47,758 nucleotides of DNA from Novipirellula artificiosorum (GTDB lineage: Bacteria > Planctomycetota > Planctomycetia > Pirellulales > Pirellulaceae): positions 1-47,758 of the forward strand of contig NZ_SJPV01000025.1 in NCBI RefSeq assembly GCF_007860135.1. Direction: 5' to 3'. Shown here one piece after another: positions 1 to 7,360 of this stretch. Under the pieces are notes generated by a model that made no database searches, was not told the origin of the DNA, and saw only the letters and a list, made by a program, of their open reading frames with translations. A program made the translations under genes and the position numbers. Numbering within the stretch: position 1 is the first letter of the stretch; the number at the start of each line of letters is the position of its first letter.

Positions 1-591
1 AGCGAGAGGCATCCAACCAATGATCGCTATCCTGAGCTATCTGACGTCATAACTTATTCTGACCGCCCTGGCTTGGCGTTTAACGCACTTTCTGAACCCC
101 GCGACGATTCCCCTCGAAACCAGGCCCACAGTCGCCTCAGCAGGCGTTTTTCGCGGCCTAATCAAGCGGTTGGCCGTGTTCTGCTTTCCACTTGCGGATA
201 ATCGCCAGGCATCGCAACGGATCGACAAACGGAAACGCATTCTGGAAACCGTTCAGTACTCAGACTTGCTACCGCGGTCACGCACGATTTGGACGATCCG
301 CACTACCACATAAGCAAGGACTCTCGTATGCGAAGGCGACCAGCTGTTGAGTGAGCTTTACGAGATAGCGGCATCCAATTGACGCAAGCTCAGTCGCCAA
401 TCTTCGAACACTTGACGGTCTTCTGTTTCCCATCCTCCGCATCCGTATATTTCACAAGCATGGTCCTGGCATCCTGCTTTTGATAGACAAAGTCGCTAAC
501 GGTTTTTTTGCCATCCATGTCATAGACTGTGTTGGTCCACACCAAATCCTCTCCCGCAACTCGCATCGTTGCTTGACCATTGCCACCGGCA
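1..591. repeat. Imperfect direct repeat, copy 1 (partner at 10575-11152)
   Basis: Positions 1-591 align collinearly with 10575-11152. The match starts at the window edge, so it may extend further left. The left third is clearly diverged with small indels, the middle (about 161-389) has roughly twenty differences, and the right part, which lies in the 3' half of a coding gene, differs at only about four positions. Similarity stops abruptly after 591. No transposase gene, terminal inverted repeat or target-site duplication is visible. The part outside the gene (1-389) contains no convincing coding sequence. A minus-strand open frame at 37-240 exists, but its equivalent is interrupted in copy 2. 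Confidence 0.9.
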
Positions 592-899
592 GAGTTGGCG
601 CCCCACATTTTGATCGTCCTGTCTGAAGGATCCCAATGAATCATGCTGAGTCCTTCCCAAGGTCCAATTTCCAAGTCCAGACGAATGACTTGTTTTTGCG
701 CGACCCATTGGTATTTTGCTCTAGTCTTCTGAACCTGACCATCTGGTGCTGTCATCTCGGCCGACCACTCTCCGATCACCCACCCAAGGTGCTTGTTCAA
801 TTCATCATGGTTGTTCGGTTGGTTTTGGGCCAGGCTGATTTCGCCCGTCGCAAGAATGAAAGTGGCCACAACGACGAAATGAGTAACGGATGCTCTCAT
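390..899 (-). CDS. Small secreted protein, possibly DUF1579/lipocalin-like
   Basis: The protein has about 169 residues from the ATG at 899. The open frame reaches a TTG at 944, but the ATG is preferred because it opens a clear signal peptide (MRAS, then a hydrophobic run ending ISLA) and has AAGGAA about nine bases upstream. The mature part begins NQPNNHDELNKHLGWVIGEW and reads as an antiparallel beta-sheet protein with many aromatic residues (GEWSAEM, WDPSD, YDMDGK), reminiscent of DUF1579-like small beta-barrel proteins. No catalytic motif is visible. A single Cys sits near the C-terminus. The last 67 or so codons are duplicated almost unchanged at 10951-11152, where the 5' part is missing. 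The function is unknown, and the fold assignment is a resemblance only. Confidence 0.8.
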   Translation of the reverse strand: MRASVTHFVVVATFILATGEISLAQNQPNNHDELNKHLGWVIGEWSAEMTAPDGQVQKTRAKYQWVAQKQVIRLDLEIGPWEGLSMIHWDPSDRTIKMWGANSAGGNGQATMRVAGEDLVWTNTVYDMDGKKTVSDFVYQKQDARTMLVKYTDAEDGKQKTVKCSKIGD

Positions 900-1180
900 G
901 ATTCGGTTCCTTGACAATGCGTTAGTAGAAGCGGATTGAATCAATCATAACGCTTCCATGGAGGCAAGCAATCGTTTGTGCAAAAACATGTGGCTTTGCG
1001 ATGGCGTAAAGCTTTCGCCGCACATTTGGTAAGAACAGCTTTGAACGGTCGCTTAATCGATCCATTCATCGTTGTGCATACGCGAGAATCGGTGGCCACG
1101 GAATCGCATGAATTGCCGCCGATGTCGAGCGGCGCTCCGCCCTTGGTAGGCACCTTGTCACCGAAATCGCGAGAGCCAAC

Positions 1181-1933
1181 TCAATCGATTTCGACGCAGA
1201 CAAGCTGATCGAGCATCGCAACGATTTCAGTGTTAAGCGTTACGGTGGTCATCCTAACGATGTTGTCGTCCCGTTCCTCGTGCATCGCTTGAAAGACATC
1301 GCGGCATGTGCCTCGCGCCACATCCATTCCGTTGTCCTCTTCATGGAACATAAACGCGATCGCTTGCTGCTCTTCGCGGAGTCCGTGTCGTCGCGATCGT
1401 GACAGGATCAACGTCCAAAGTGATTGTCCCGCTCGTAGTCGTCGATCGTAACCTCTAGACCGCATGGCGGTAAGCAACCGGCATGCGTTGACCGCAAAAT
1501 GGCCCTCCACCAACTCAGCCGGCAGACCGTAGAACTCGTTCAGCATTTCATCCCAGCTCTGAAGGAACTCTCCCTCTACCGGCCTGCCTTGTTCGTAGTA
1601 GTCGGCGAGTGTTCCAATTTCCAGCCATGGGAACTCTTTTCGCAGGGCCGACGGCATCGCGTTGTCGCCGAGCCACCGATTCAACACGATTGCTAATTGA
1701 TAAGTATCATCAACGTCAAAGGAGAAAAGAAAACTGTTGTCCCAAAAGAAACGTGCTGAGGGTAATGACACGCGATCGTCAGGAACGAGAAGACAGGATC
1801 GATGATGACCGGTAAACTTCAGGTGCTGGTTCCAAGTCCCAACAAACTCCGAGGCGATCGAAAGCTGTAAGTGGGGAGAAACGCCGTATAGGACGTCTTT
1901 CAAAACACTTGGTGGTTCGTAGCGGTCACTCAT
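1181..1933 (-). CDS. Hypothetical protein, 250 aa
   Basis: A 250-residue frame starts at the ATG at 1933 and ends at a TGA at 1181-1183. I do not recognise the family. There is no signal peptide or membrane helix. Composition is that of a soluble globular protein with many Trp, Phe and Leu in alternating patterns (for example FFWDNSFLFSFDVDDTYQLA and EGEFLQSWDEMLNEFYGLPA), followed by a basic stretch rich in Arg (residues about 158-186). No Shine-Dalgarno sequence is seen. It stands alone, with noncoding DNA on both sides. Codon choice and length favour a real gene over a shadow, because the opposite-strand frames are short. Confidence 0.7.
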   Translation of the reverse strand: MSDRYEPPSVLKDVLYGVSPHLQLSIASEFVGTWNQHLKFTGHHRSCLLVPDDRVSLPSARFFWDNSFLFSFDVDDTYQLAIVLNRWLGDNAMPSALRKEFPWLEIGTLADYYEQGRPVEGEFLQSWDEMLNEFYGLPAELVEGHFAVNACRLLTAMRSRGYDRRLRAGQSLWTLILSRSRRHGLREEQQAIAFMFHEEDNGMDVARGTCRDVFQAMHEERDDNIVRMTTVTLNTEIVAMLDQLVCVEID

Positions 1934-2384
1934 TGCGTTTCGGTAGTTATTTGTCTTTGTTCATTAGAGATGTTCCATCCCTGGTGAAAAACTCATCGAG
2001 GTGCGTGGCTATCCGTCCGTTTTTCAGGAGTTTGCAGAAACACATGTCCTGTGGGATGAACAAACATGGACCTGAAAGTCACAGCACTCAACCTTGAGAC
2101 GGTGTTGCCATCCACATTGTAAGTAACCTTTCTGCTCGACTCTGCAGGAGCGGAATGAACCTCTCTCACTCCAAAATGAGCCGGATACCATCCCGCCTCG
2201 AGCACGGCTGCTTACAAACATTTCGCATCACGACTGCAAGGGTTTTCAATCTCTGATTGAGACTCCAGTTTACCCGAAAACGTCCGTTGAGGCGATGAAG
2301 TACTGTCAGAAGTCGTGTTGTTGGATCAATGAAATAGGACCGCGGTTGAGGCCAGCGACCAGCAACGCATCAATCGTGCAACCG
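1934..2384. other. Intergenic region without a recognisable gene
   Basis: These 451 bases separate two minus-strand genes. Short overlapping frames of 60-70 codons occur on both strands, but none has a ribosome binding site, homology pattern or preferred composition. The promoter of the 250-aa gene must lie at the left end and the end of the P1 peptidase transcript at the right end. I see no strong hairpin followed by a T-run. Confidence 0.5.
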
Positions 2385-3575
2385 CTAGTCAGTGCTGCTC
2401 GTTAGCCGACCGTATTTCTTCAATACATCTTTCATTTCGTCGTGCGGCAATGCAACAACCTGCGTGTCATTTATGCCGGTCATTGTTTTGGCTGCAACGA
2501 TCGCGTTGATGATCGCTTCCTCTGTCGCCTGGACGGTTGCTTCAAACAACGGATCGATACGTTCATTTGGAAGCATCTTGACGTTGGCTATCCCCTTGTC
2601 GCGAGCAGCCTCCGTGTTCGCTGTCGAGAATGCGACAAAGATATCACCCGACCCGTTCCCAGACGTGGACCCCGTGCGAGCAAGCCCCATTGTGGCGCGT
2701 CGCGCAACGCGTTTGAGTTGATGTGGCAGCAAGGGCGCATCTGTTGCAATGACGATTATGATTGATCCCACATCGTCACCCTTGCCCCAAAGCTGCTTGG
2801 ACAACCCAGGTTTTTCCGCCAGTTCACGCCCTACTGGAACTCCAGCGACCAACAGTTGCTTCTTGCCACCATGATTTGCTTGTACCAGCACACCCACTGT
2901 AAAGCCGCCCTCGTCATCCTCGGTCTTCCTCGACGCCGTACCAGTCCCGCCCTTGAATCCGTAGCAAATCATTCCTGTCCCGCCACCAACATTTCCCTCC
3001 TCAACCACGCCTGACTTTGCCGACTCGAGAGCCTGAATTGCGTGCTGGGGCCCCACGTGGAATCCATTAATGTCGTTCAACACGCCATCATAGGTTTCGG
3101 CAACGATTGGCAACGACCACCACCCGCCCGCATCGGGTTCACCTTGTTTTACCCGCCAAGCAATCACTGCTTCGTGGACTGTGCCAACACTGTGAGTGTT
3201 TGTAATCATCACTGGCCCTCGAAGGAATCCACGCTCCTCAATCGATGTCGTCCCCGTCATTTCCCCAAAGCCATTTTGCGAAAACCAGGCAGCGAAGACC
3301 GGAACACTGACCGATTTCTTTCCACGTGGGAGGATCGCGGTGACGCCTGTTCGGACCGGACCTTTTCCCACCTCCAGCGAACCATTTCCTGAAATGATGG
3401 TCGAGTACCCAACTTCGACGCCCGTGACATCGGTAATTGCGTTGAGTTCACCAGGCGTGCCATCGAATGGGACGCCCAAATCGCGAGCACGGATTCTTCC
3501 TGGATCAGCGATTGAACTTGGCCCGGTAAGAATACCGACGAGACCTAACGCGATAAGAGTCGTGGCGAGTCTCAT
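2385..3575 (-). CDS. P1 family peptidase (DmpA/aminopeptidase type), exported
   Basis: The protein is 396 residues from the ATG at 3575. The frame is open to 3761, but the extra 62 residues are hydrophilic and would bury the signal peptide that begins at 3575 (MRLATTLIALGLVG...), which has a purine-rich GAGGA upstream. The N-terminus of the mature protein shows the P1 hallmark GELNAITDVTGVEVGYST, and the ITNTHSVGTVHEAV region follows. The autoprocessing/nucleophile site STSGNGSGDIFVAFST is present; the Ser in NGSGD, about residue 309, is the expected N-terminal nucleophile. DmpA-family enzymes cleave N-terminal residues, including D-amino acids, from small peptides and self-process at Gly-Ser. 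The signal peptide suggests a periplasmic or cell-surface role. It is divergent from a Tat-exported amidase, which may act on related substrates (inference). Confidence 0.92.
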   Translation of the reverse strand: MRLATTLIALGLVGILTGPSSIADPGRIRARDLGVPFDGTPGELNAITDVTGVEVGYSTIISGNGSLEVGKGPVRTGVTAILPRGKKSVSVPVFAAWFSQNGFGEMTGTTSIEERGFLRGPVMITNTHSVGTVHEAVIAWRVKQGEPDAGGWWSLPIVAETYDGVLNDINGFHVGPQHAIQALESAKSGVVEEGNVGGGTGMICYGFKGGTGTASRKTEDDEGGFTVGVLVQANHGGKKQLLVAGVPVGRELAEKPGLSKQLWGKGDDVGSIIIVIATDAPLLPHQLKRVARRATMGLARTGSTSGNGSGDIFVAFSTANTEAARDKGIANVKMLPNERIDPLFEATVQATEEAIINAIVAAKTMTGINDTQVVALPHDEMKDVLKKYGRLTSSTD

Positions 3576-4059
3576 TGTAGCTCTATCCTCATCTTGATTT
3601 GAATTACTCGATGTGTCAGGGTCGCGTTCGAAACCCCAGGATCGTCTGGGAATTCGACTCGAACGTATCCTATCCGATGCCGAAATCGGTTGGCCGGTGG
3701 TCACTTCCGATTGTCTACCCTGCCGGTAGGCAAGGCTAGCGAACTCAATCGAGAACATCATGGACCGCTAGAACGATTGATCAACTGAGTCGCAAATATG
3801 AAGTCGTTTTCGTAACGGCATCCGGCAACATTCACCCCGCTACCATTTTCGATTCGTTGATTTCCGGTGCCGACGCCTCGACCTACCTTTGCGATGATCA
3901 AGCATTCGGGCGAGTACTTGTTCGAGTTGATCATGCGTCGCCACGAGTTGTCGTGCGTACCACTATTCGGAGAGCTATGCGGGGACCTTTGGATGAATCG
4001 CGGGTACAATCAAATCCCATGGTTGTAAAGTTAGATCGATTAGCAATCGGGGAATTCAG
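3576..4059. promoter_or_regulatory. Divergent intergenic region between peptidase and amidase genes
   Basis: These 484 bases lie between two genes transcribed away from each other, so they should hold both promoters. I could not pick out a convincing -35/-10 pair. The amidase ATG at 4060 is preceded by a GGGG run about seven bases upstream that could serve as a weak ribosome binding site. Minus-strand open frames inside this region look like chance. Confidence 0.4.
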
Positions 4060-5601
4060 ATGGTGTTTTCACGCTCGTCACGGTTTGATCGCCGCTACGC
4101 TCTGAAGAGTGGCGGCTGCTTCATCGCGTCAATGCTTGGTTCGTCCGTGGCATCGGCTGACGAGACTCGAGCGCCCGTGTTCACAGATTATGACAAGTAC
4201 GACGGTGTTGGCCTGTCCAATTTAGTGCGTCAAGGGTTGGTTTCACCGATCGAGTTACTTGAATCCGCTATTAGCCGCGCTGAGGCAGTCAATGCGAAGA
4301 TCAATGCGATTGTGACGCCGCTCTACGATCTAGCTCGAAAGCAAGCTCGCACAGACTTGCCTACCGGAACGTTCCAGGGCGTACCGTTTCTCGTCAAGGA
4401 CCTCGGCTACTGGATGAAGGGTATCGAATGCACGGAGGGTTCCAGCCTGTATCGCGGCAATCGCCCTACCGAAGACGATACGGTCGTGAAGCGACTTAAA
4501 GCGGCTGGCCTTGTGATCATGGGGCGAACCCATAGTTGCGAGTTTGGCGGTTCAGCCTCGTCAGAATCCGCGATCTTTGGCGTAACACGGAATCCGTGGG
4601 ATCTTGATCGCATTGCTGGAGGGTCATCGGGTGGTTCCGCGGCAGCAGTGGCAGCCGGAATTGTCCCAATGGCAAGTGGCTCTGATGGTGGTGGCTCCAT
4701 TCGCATACCAGCCTCTTGCTGTGGCCTGTTTGGGATGAAGGTGACTCGTGGACGAGTGCCGCTCGGACCGAGGGTCTATGAATTGCTTCAAGGACTGGCG
4801 ACGCTGGGCGTTATCACAAGATCCGTGCGCGATAGCGCCGCAATGTTGGACACAATCGGTGGTCCCGCTAAGGGCGACGCTTATGCGCATCCTCCTCAGA
4901 AAAGAAACTACCTTGAGGAACTTGCGATTGAACCTGGTCAACTTCGCGTCGGGCTCGTCACGCGTTCCCCGTCTGGCAGCCCGGTTGATCCGAGTTGCGT
5001 GCGGGCGGCCGAGGAAGCGGGGCGATTGTGCGAGCGACTCGGGCACCGTGTCGACGATGTGACGGAATCCTTCGTCAACGAATTTGCGCCAGAGAAACTG
5101 ATTGTCATGTGGACGACGAGTGCGAGACTGGCAGTTGAACATAGGCTCGCACAGCTTGGTCGCAAGCTCAAGGACGAGGATTTGGAGTACATCACGCGAG
5201 TCAATTATGAACAAGCAGGGAATGCCAAAGCGATCGACTTAGAACGTGAACGGTTGATACTTCATGAAATGTCGCGTCGGATGGCGCGGTTTCAACGCAA
5301 TTACGACATGTTACTGATGCCAACGCTTGGTCAACTGCCGCTAGAGCCAGGACGCTTGTCACAGTCTCGCAACGATTTCGAGGGCTACATTGAGGACCTG
5401 TTGACCTTTACTCCGTTTTGCGTCATTGCCAATCAAACCGGCCAGCCAGCGATGTCCGTTCCGTTGCATTGGACGGCTGAGAACCTCCCCGTTGGCGTAC
5501 AATTCTTCGGCCGTTTCGGCGATGAAGCGACTCTATTCAGACTCGCCTCACAACTTGAACAGGCACAGCCATGGAAGGACCGTCGACCCTTGTTGCGATA
5601 A
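4060..5601 (+). CDS. Amidase signature family enzyme with Tat-like signal
   Basis: The protein has 513 residues. The N-terminus has a twin-arginine pattern (DRRYALKSGG, Arg11-Arg12) followed by a hydrophobic segment ending ASA, so export in folded form by the Tat pathway is likely. The catalytic triad of the amidase signature family can be read: Lys113 (FLVKDLGY), cis-Ser189 in GGSSGGS and nucleophile Ser213 in GSDGGGSIRIP. The spacings of 76 and 24 residues match those of fatty acid amide hydrolase. The family includes GatA, aryl/aliphatic amidases and FAAH. No GatB or GatC neighbour is present, and export argues against a role in tRNA transamidation. The substrate is unknown. The gene is followed 75 bases later by a membrane protein on the same strand. 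Confidence 0.93.
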   Translation: MVFSRSSRFDRRYALKSGGCFIASMLGSSVASADETRAPVFTDYDKYDGVGLSNLVRQGLVSPIELLESAISRAEAVNAKINAIVTPLYDLARKQARTDLPTGTFQGVPFLVKDLGYWMKGIECTEGSSLYRGNRPTEDDTVVKRLKAAGLVIMGRTHSCEFGGSASSESAIFGVTRNPWDLDRIAGGSSGGSAAAVAAGIVPMASGSDGGGSIRIPASCCGLFGMKVTRGRVPLGPRVYELLQGLATLGVITRSVRDSAAMLDTIGGPAKGDAYAHPPQKRNYLEELAIEPGQLRVGLVTRSPSGSPVDPSCVRAAEEAGRLCERLGHRVDDVTESFVNEFAPEKLIVMWTTSARLAVEHRLAQLGRKLKDEDLEYITRVNYEQAGNAKAIDLERERLILHEMSRRMARFQRNYDMLLMPTLGQLPLEPGRLSQSRNDFEGYIEDLLTFTPFCVIANQTGQPAMSVPLHWTAENLPVGVQFFGRFGDEATLFRLASQLEQAQPWKDRRPLLR

Positions 5602-5676
5602 CACCGGAAAAACGGACTGCACAACATCCAAAACCACAATTGCCATCGTCCAACAGATCTAGGACAAAATCCGACA

Positions 5677-6405
5677 ATGATCAAACCAACTTTTGTTTTT
5701 CTAGCACCACTCGGCTGCCTGTTGATGCTGATCTTCAGGTCCTTAACTCCGTTTCGGATGATGTCGATGATTGGTGAGATGATGCAGCCCGACTCGCGAT
5801 TTTCCGACGTTACATCCATGGCTCCCGTTGGTGCGTTTGGCGCGGTGATGTTTGGCCTGGGAATGATGTCCTTGACGCTTCTTATGCGAAAGCCGAGTCA
5901 CATTGCGAGAATCCTACTTGTCTATGCGGCATTGCTGATGATTGCAGGAGCCGCGTCAAACCTCTTCGGTGATTGGCTGATGATGTCTGCTTTCCGCGAC
6001 TTGGCAATGGCCGATCACATTGACGCCGACGCGTTTCTCGATTCTTTTCGCTGGGCCAAGACTTCGATGTTGGTTGGCTATGCACTCCTACTGGCGGCCA
6101 CTGCCGCTATTGCCGCAGGTGCGACGAGGATGGAAACCAAAGCTCGCATGGCGCGAACTTCGATCGTGATCGGCTCGATCAGTCTCCTCTTGCTGTTGCT
6201 GATGGTGCTCTGGAGTCAGATATCGATACTTCCGTTCTCGGAGGTCCTTGGCGGAGACAGCGTGAATCCGAGTTCCTTGGCAGGTAGCATGAACGGTGTC
6301 TTGCGTTCTGATTTCCTTTCCCAGGGATCGATGTTTGGCTTCGCTGTAGCGACGTTGATTGTGGCGGTCTCTCGTCGAAAGGGCCAAACCAAAGATGGGG
6401 GCTGA
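5677..6405 (+). CDS. Membrane protein of unknown function, six predicted helices
   Basis: The protein has 242 residues from an ATG with AGGA about eleven bases upstream. Hydrophobic segments lie at about residues 5-21, 50-70, 78-97, 128-149, 163-180 and 215-231, separated by short polar loops, and the tail is basic (SRRKGQTKDGG). It is rich in Met. I do not recognise the family, and no charged residue suggests transport or catalysis. It lies 75 bases downstream of the amidase gene on the same strand, so co-transcription is possible. Positive residues follow helices 2 and 4, which would place those loops in the cytoplasm. Confidence 0.75.
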   Translation: MIKPTFVFLAPLGCLLMLIFRSLTPFRMMSMIGEMMQPDSRFSDVTSMAPVGAFGAVMFGLGMMSLTLLMRKPSHIARILLVYAALLMIAGAASNLFGDWLMMSAFRDLAMADHIDADAFLDSFRWAKTSMLVGYALLLAATAAIAAGATRMETKARMARTSIVIGSISLLLLLLMVLWSQISILPFSEVLGGDSVNPSSLAGSMNGVLRSDFLSQGSMFGFAVATLIVAVSRRKGQTKDGG

Positions 6406-6713
6406 CATCTCTCGACTGCGGTCGATTGGACAAAACGACGCGGGTCCCGCGTTCAGCTCTGTGCGTTCGCTGCCCATGACCAATGGGCGTTTGTTCGCTC
6501 CGCCTCGGTCGGTTCACCGATGCGACTTGCCCAGCTCCTTCCAGATAGCAAGCGATGCATCCGCTGTCTCGATGAAATCTAGCTATCTGCTGGCAGTGCG
6601 CTTCATCTCCGCGAAACAGTCGCCACATCATCGCCGCCAAATGGCCGGTGCCGCACGCCGCCTGTCTTCATCAGGGCTGATGGAATCTGCTCTCCAGCGG
6701 TGTTATCCTGGTA
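6406..6713 (+). promoter_or_regulatory. Intergenic region upstream of first ECF sigma gene
   Basis: These 308 bases probably hold the end of the membrane-protein transcript and the promoter of the sigma factor gene. Frames seen here are short and inconsistent between strands. No clear promoter boxes or hairpin terminator were identified. Confidence 0.35.
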
Positions 6714-7283
6714 ATGATGCCCGACGTAACCCAGATTCTCTCCCAGATCAAACAGGGTGATCCTGGTGCAGCCGAACAGTTGCTGCCCTTGGTCTATGAG
6801 GAGCTGCGCAAATTGGCGGCTGCGAAACTGACACGGGAAGAGCCCGGGCAAACCCTCCAGGCAACCGCTCTGGTCCACGAAGCCTACTTGCGGTTAGTTG
6901 ATGTTGAAAGATTCCAGAACTGGAACAGTCGAGGACACTTCTTTGGGGCCGCCGCCGAAGCGATGCGGAGAATCCTGGTAGAGAACGCCCGCAGGCGCCA
7001 ACGCTTACGACATGGCGGGGGACGGACACGAGTCGACTTGAACTTGGCCGCACCGTCCTCGAAGGAACCAGACGGCGAACTCCTCGCATTGAACGACGGG
7101 CTGGATCGTCTGGCCTCTGAGGAACCAGTGGCTGCTGAGGTCGTGAAGCTTCGCTACTTTGGGGGCATGACCACGCACCAAGCGGCCGAGGTATTGGGAA
7201 TTTCCCCGCGAACCGCAAATCGGCATTGGGCATTTGCCAAGGCATGGCTGTTTAAAGACATGCGTGCCGAAGAAAACTCCTGA
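6714..7283 (+). CDS. ECF-type RNA polymerase sigma factor (planctomycete STK-associated type)
   Basis: The protein has 189 residues; ATG codons at 6714 and 6717 are both possible starts. Region 2 (residues about 15-85) contains the family pattern LLPLVYEELRKLAAAKL, LQATALVHEAYLRLV and HFFGAAAEAMRRILVENARR. Region 4 (about 125-180) contains VVKLRYFGGMTTHQAAEVLG followed by the helix-turn-helix ISPRTANRHWAFAKAWL. This organisation matches the sigma factors that in planctomycetes sit beside Ser/Thr kinases. No anti-sigma factor gene is adjacent; instead a membrane-bound kinase gene follows 77 bases downstream on the same strand. The likely mode is control by phosphorylation or by direct contact with the kinase, which is inference from known STK-linked ECF groups. 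Confidence 0.95.
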   Translation: MMPDVTQILSQIKQGDPGAAEQLLPLVYEELRKLAAAKLTREEPGQTLQATALVHEAYLRLVDVERFQNWNSRGHFFGAAAEAMRRILVENARRRQRLRHGGGRTRVDLNLAAPSSKEPDGELLALNDGLDRLASEEPVAAEVVKLRYFGGMTTHQAAEVLGISPRTANRHWAFAKAWLFKDMRAEENS

Positions 7284-7349
7284 AATCTGGGAAAGCATGG
7301 CACATTTCTCGTCGCCACGTCGCACTGTTCGTAAACGAGCGTATCCACC

Positions 7350-7354
7350 AGGAG
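7350..7354 (+). promoter_or_regulatory. Ribosome binding site of kinase 1
   Basis: AGGAG lies six bases before the ATG at 7361, one of the few strong Shine-Dalgarno sequences in the window. It fixes the start of the kinase gene. Confidence 0.7.
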
Positions 7355-7360
7355 TTAGCC

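Noticed and set aside
37..240. A 67-codon minus-strand frame in repeat copy 1
   Set aside because: The corresponding frame in copy 2 is disrupted, and there is no ribosome binding site or recognisable family.
158..259. Short minus-strand frame conserved in both repeat copies (158-259 and 10717-10818), ending with the same TAG and reading FPFVDPLR...IR.WKAE
   Set aside because: No start codon with a ribosome binding site, in-frame stops just upstream, and differences between copies fall about equally on all three codon positions, so there is no sign of coding selection. It may be the tail of a dead gene.
3576..3761. N-terminal extension of the P1 peptidase frame to the ATG at 3761
   Set aside because: It would put 62 hydrophilic residues before a clear signal peptide; the ATG at 3575 explains the sequence better.
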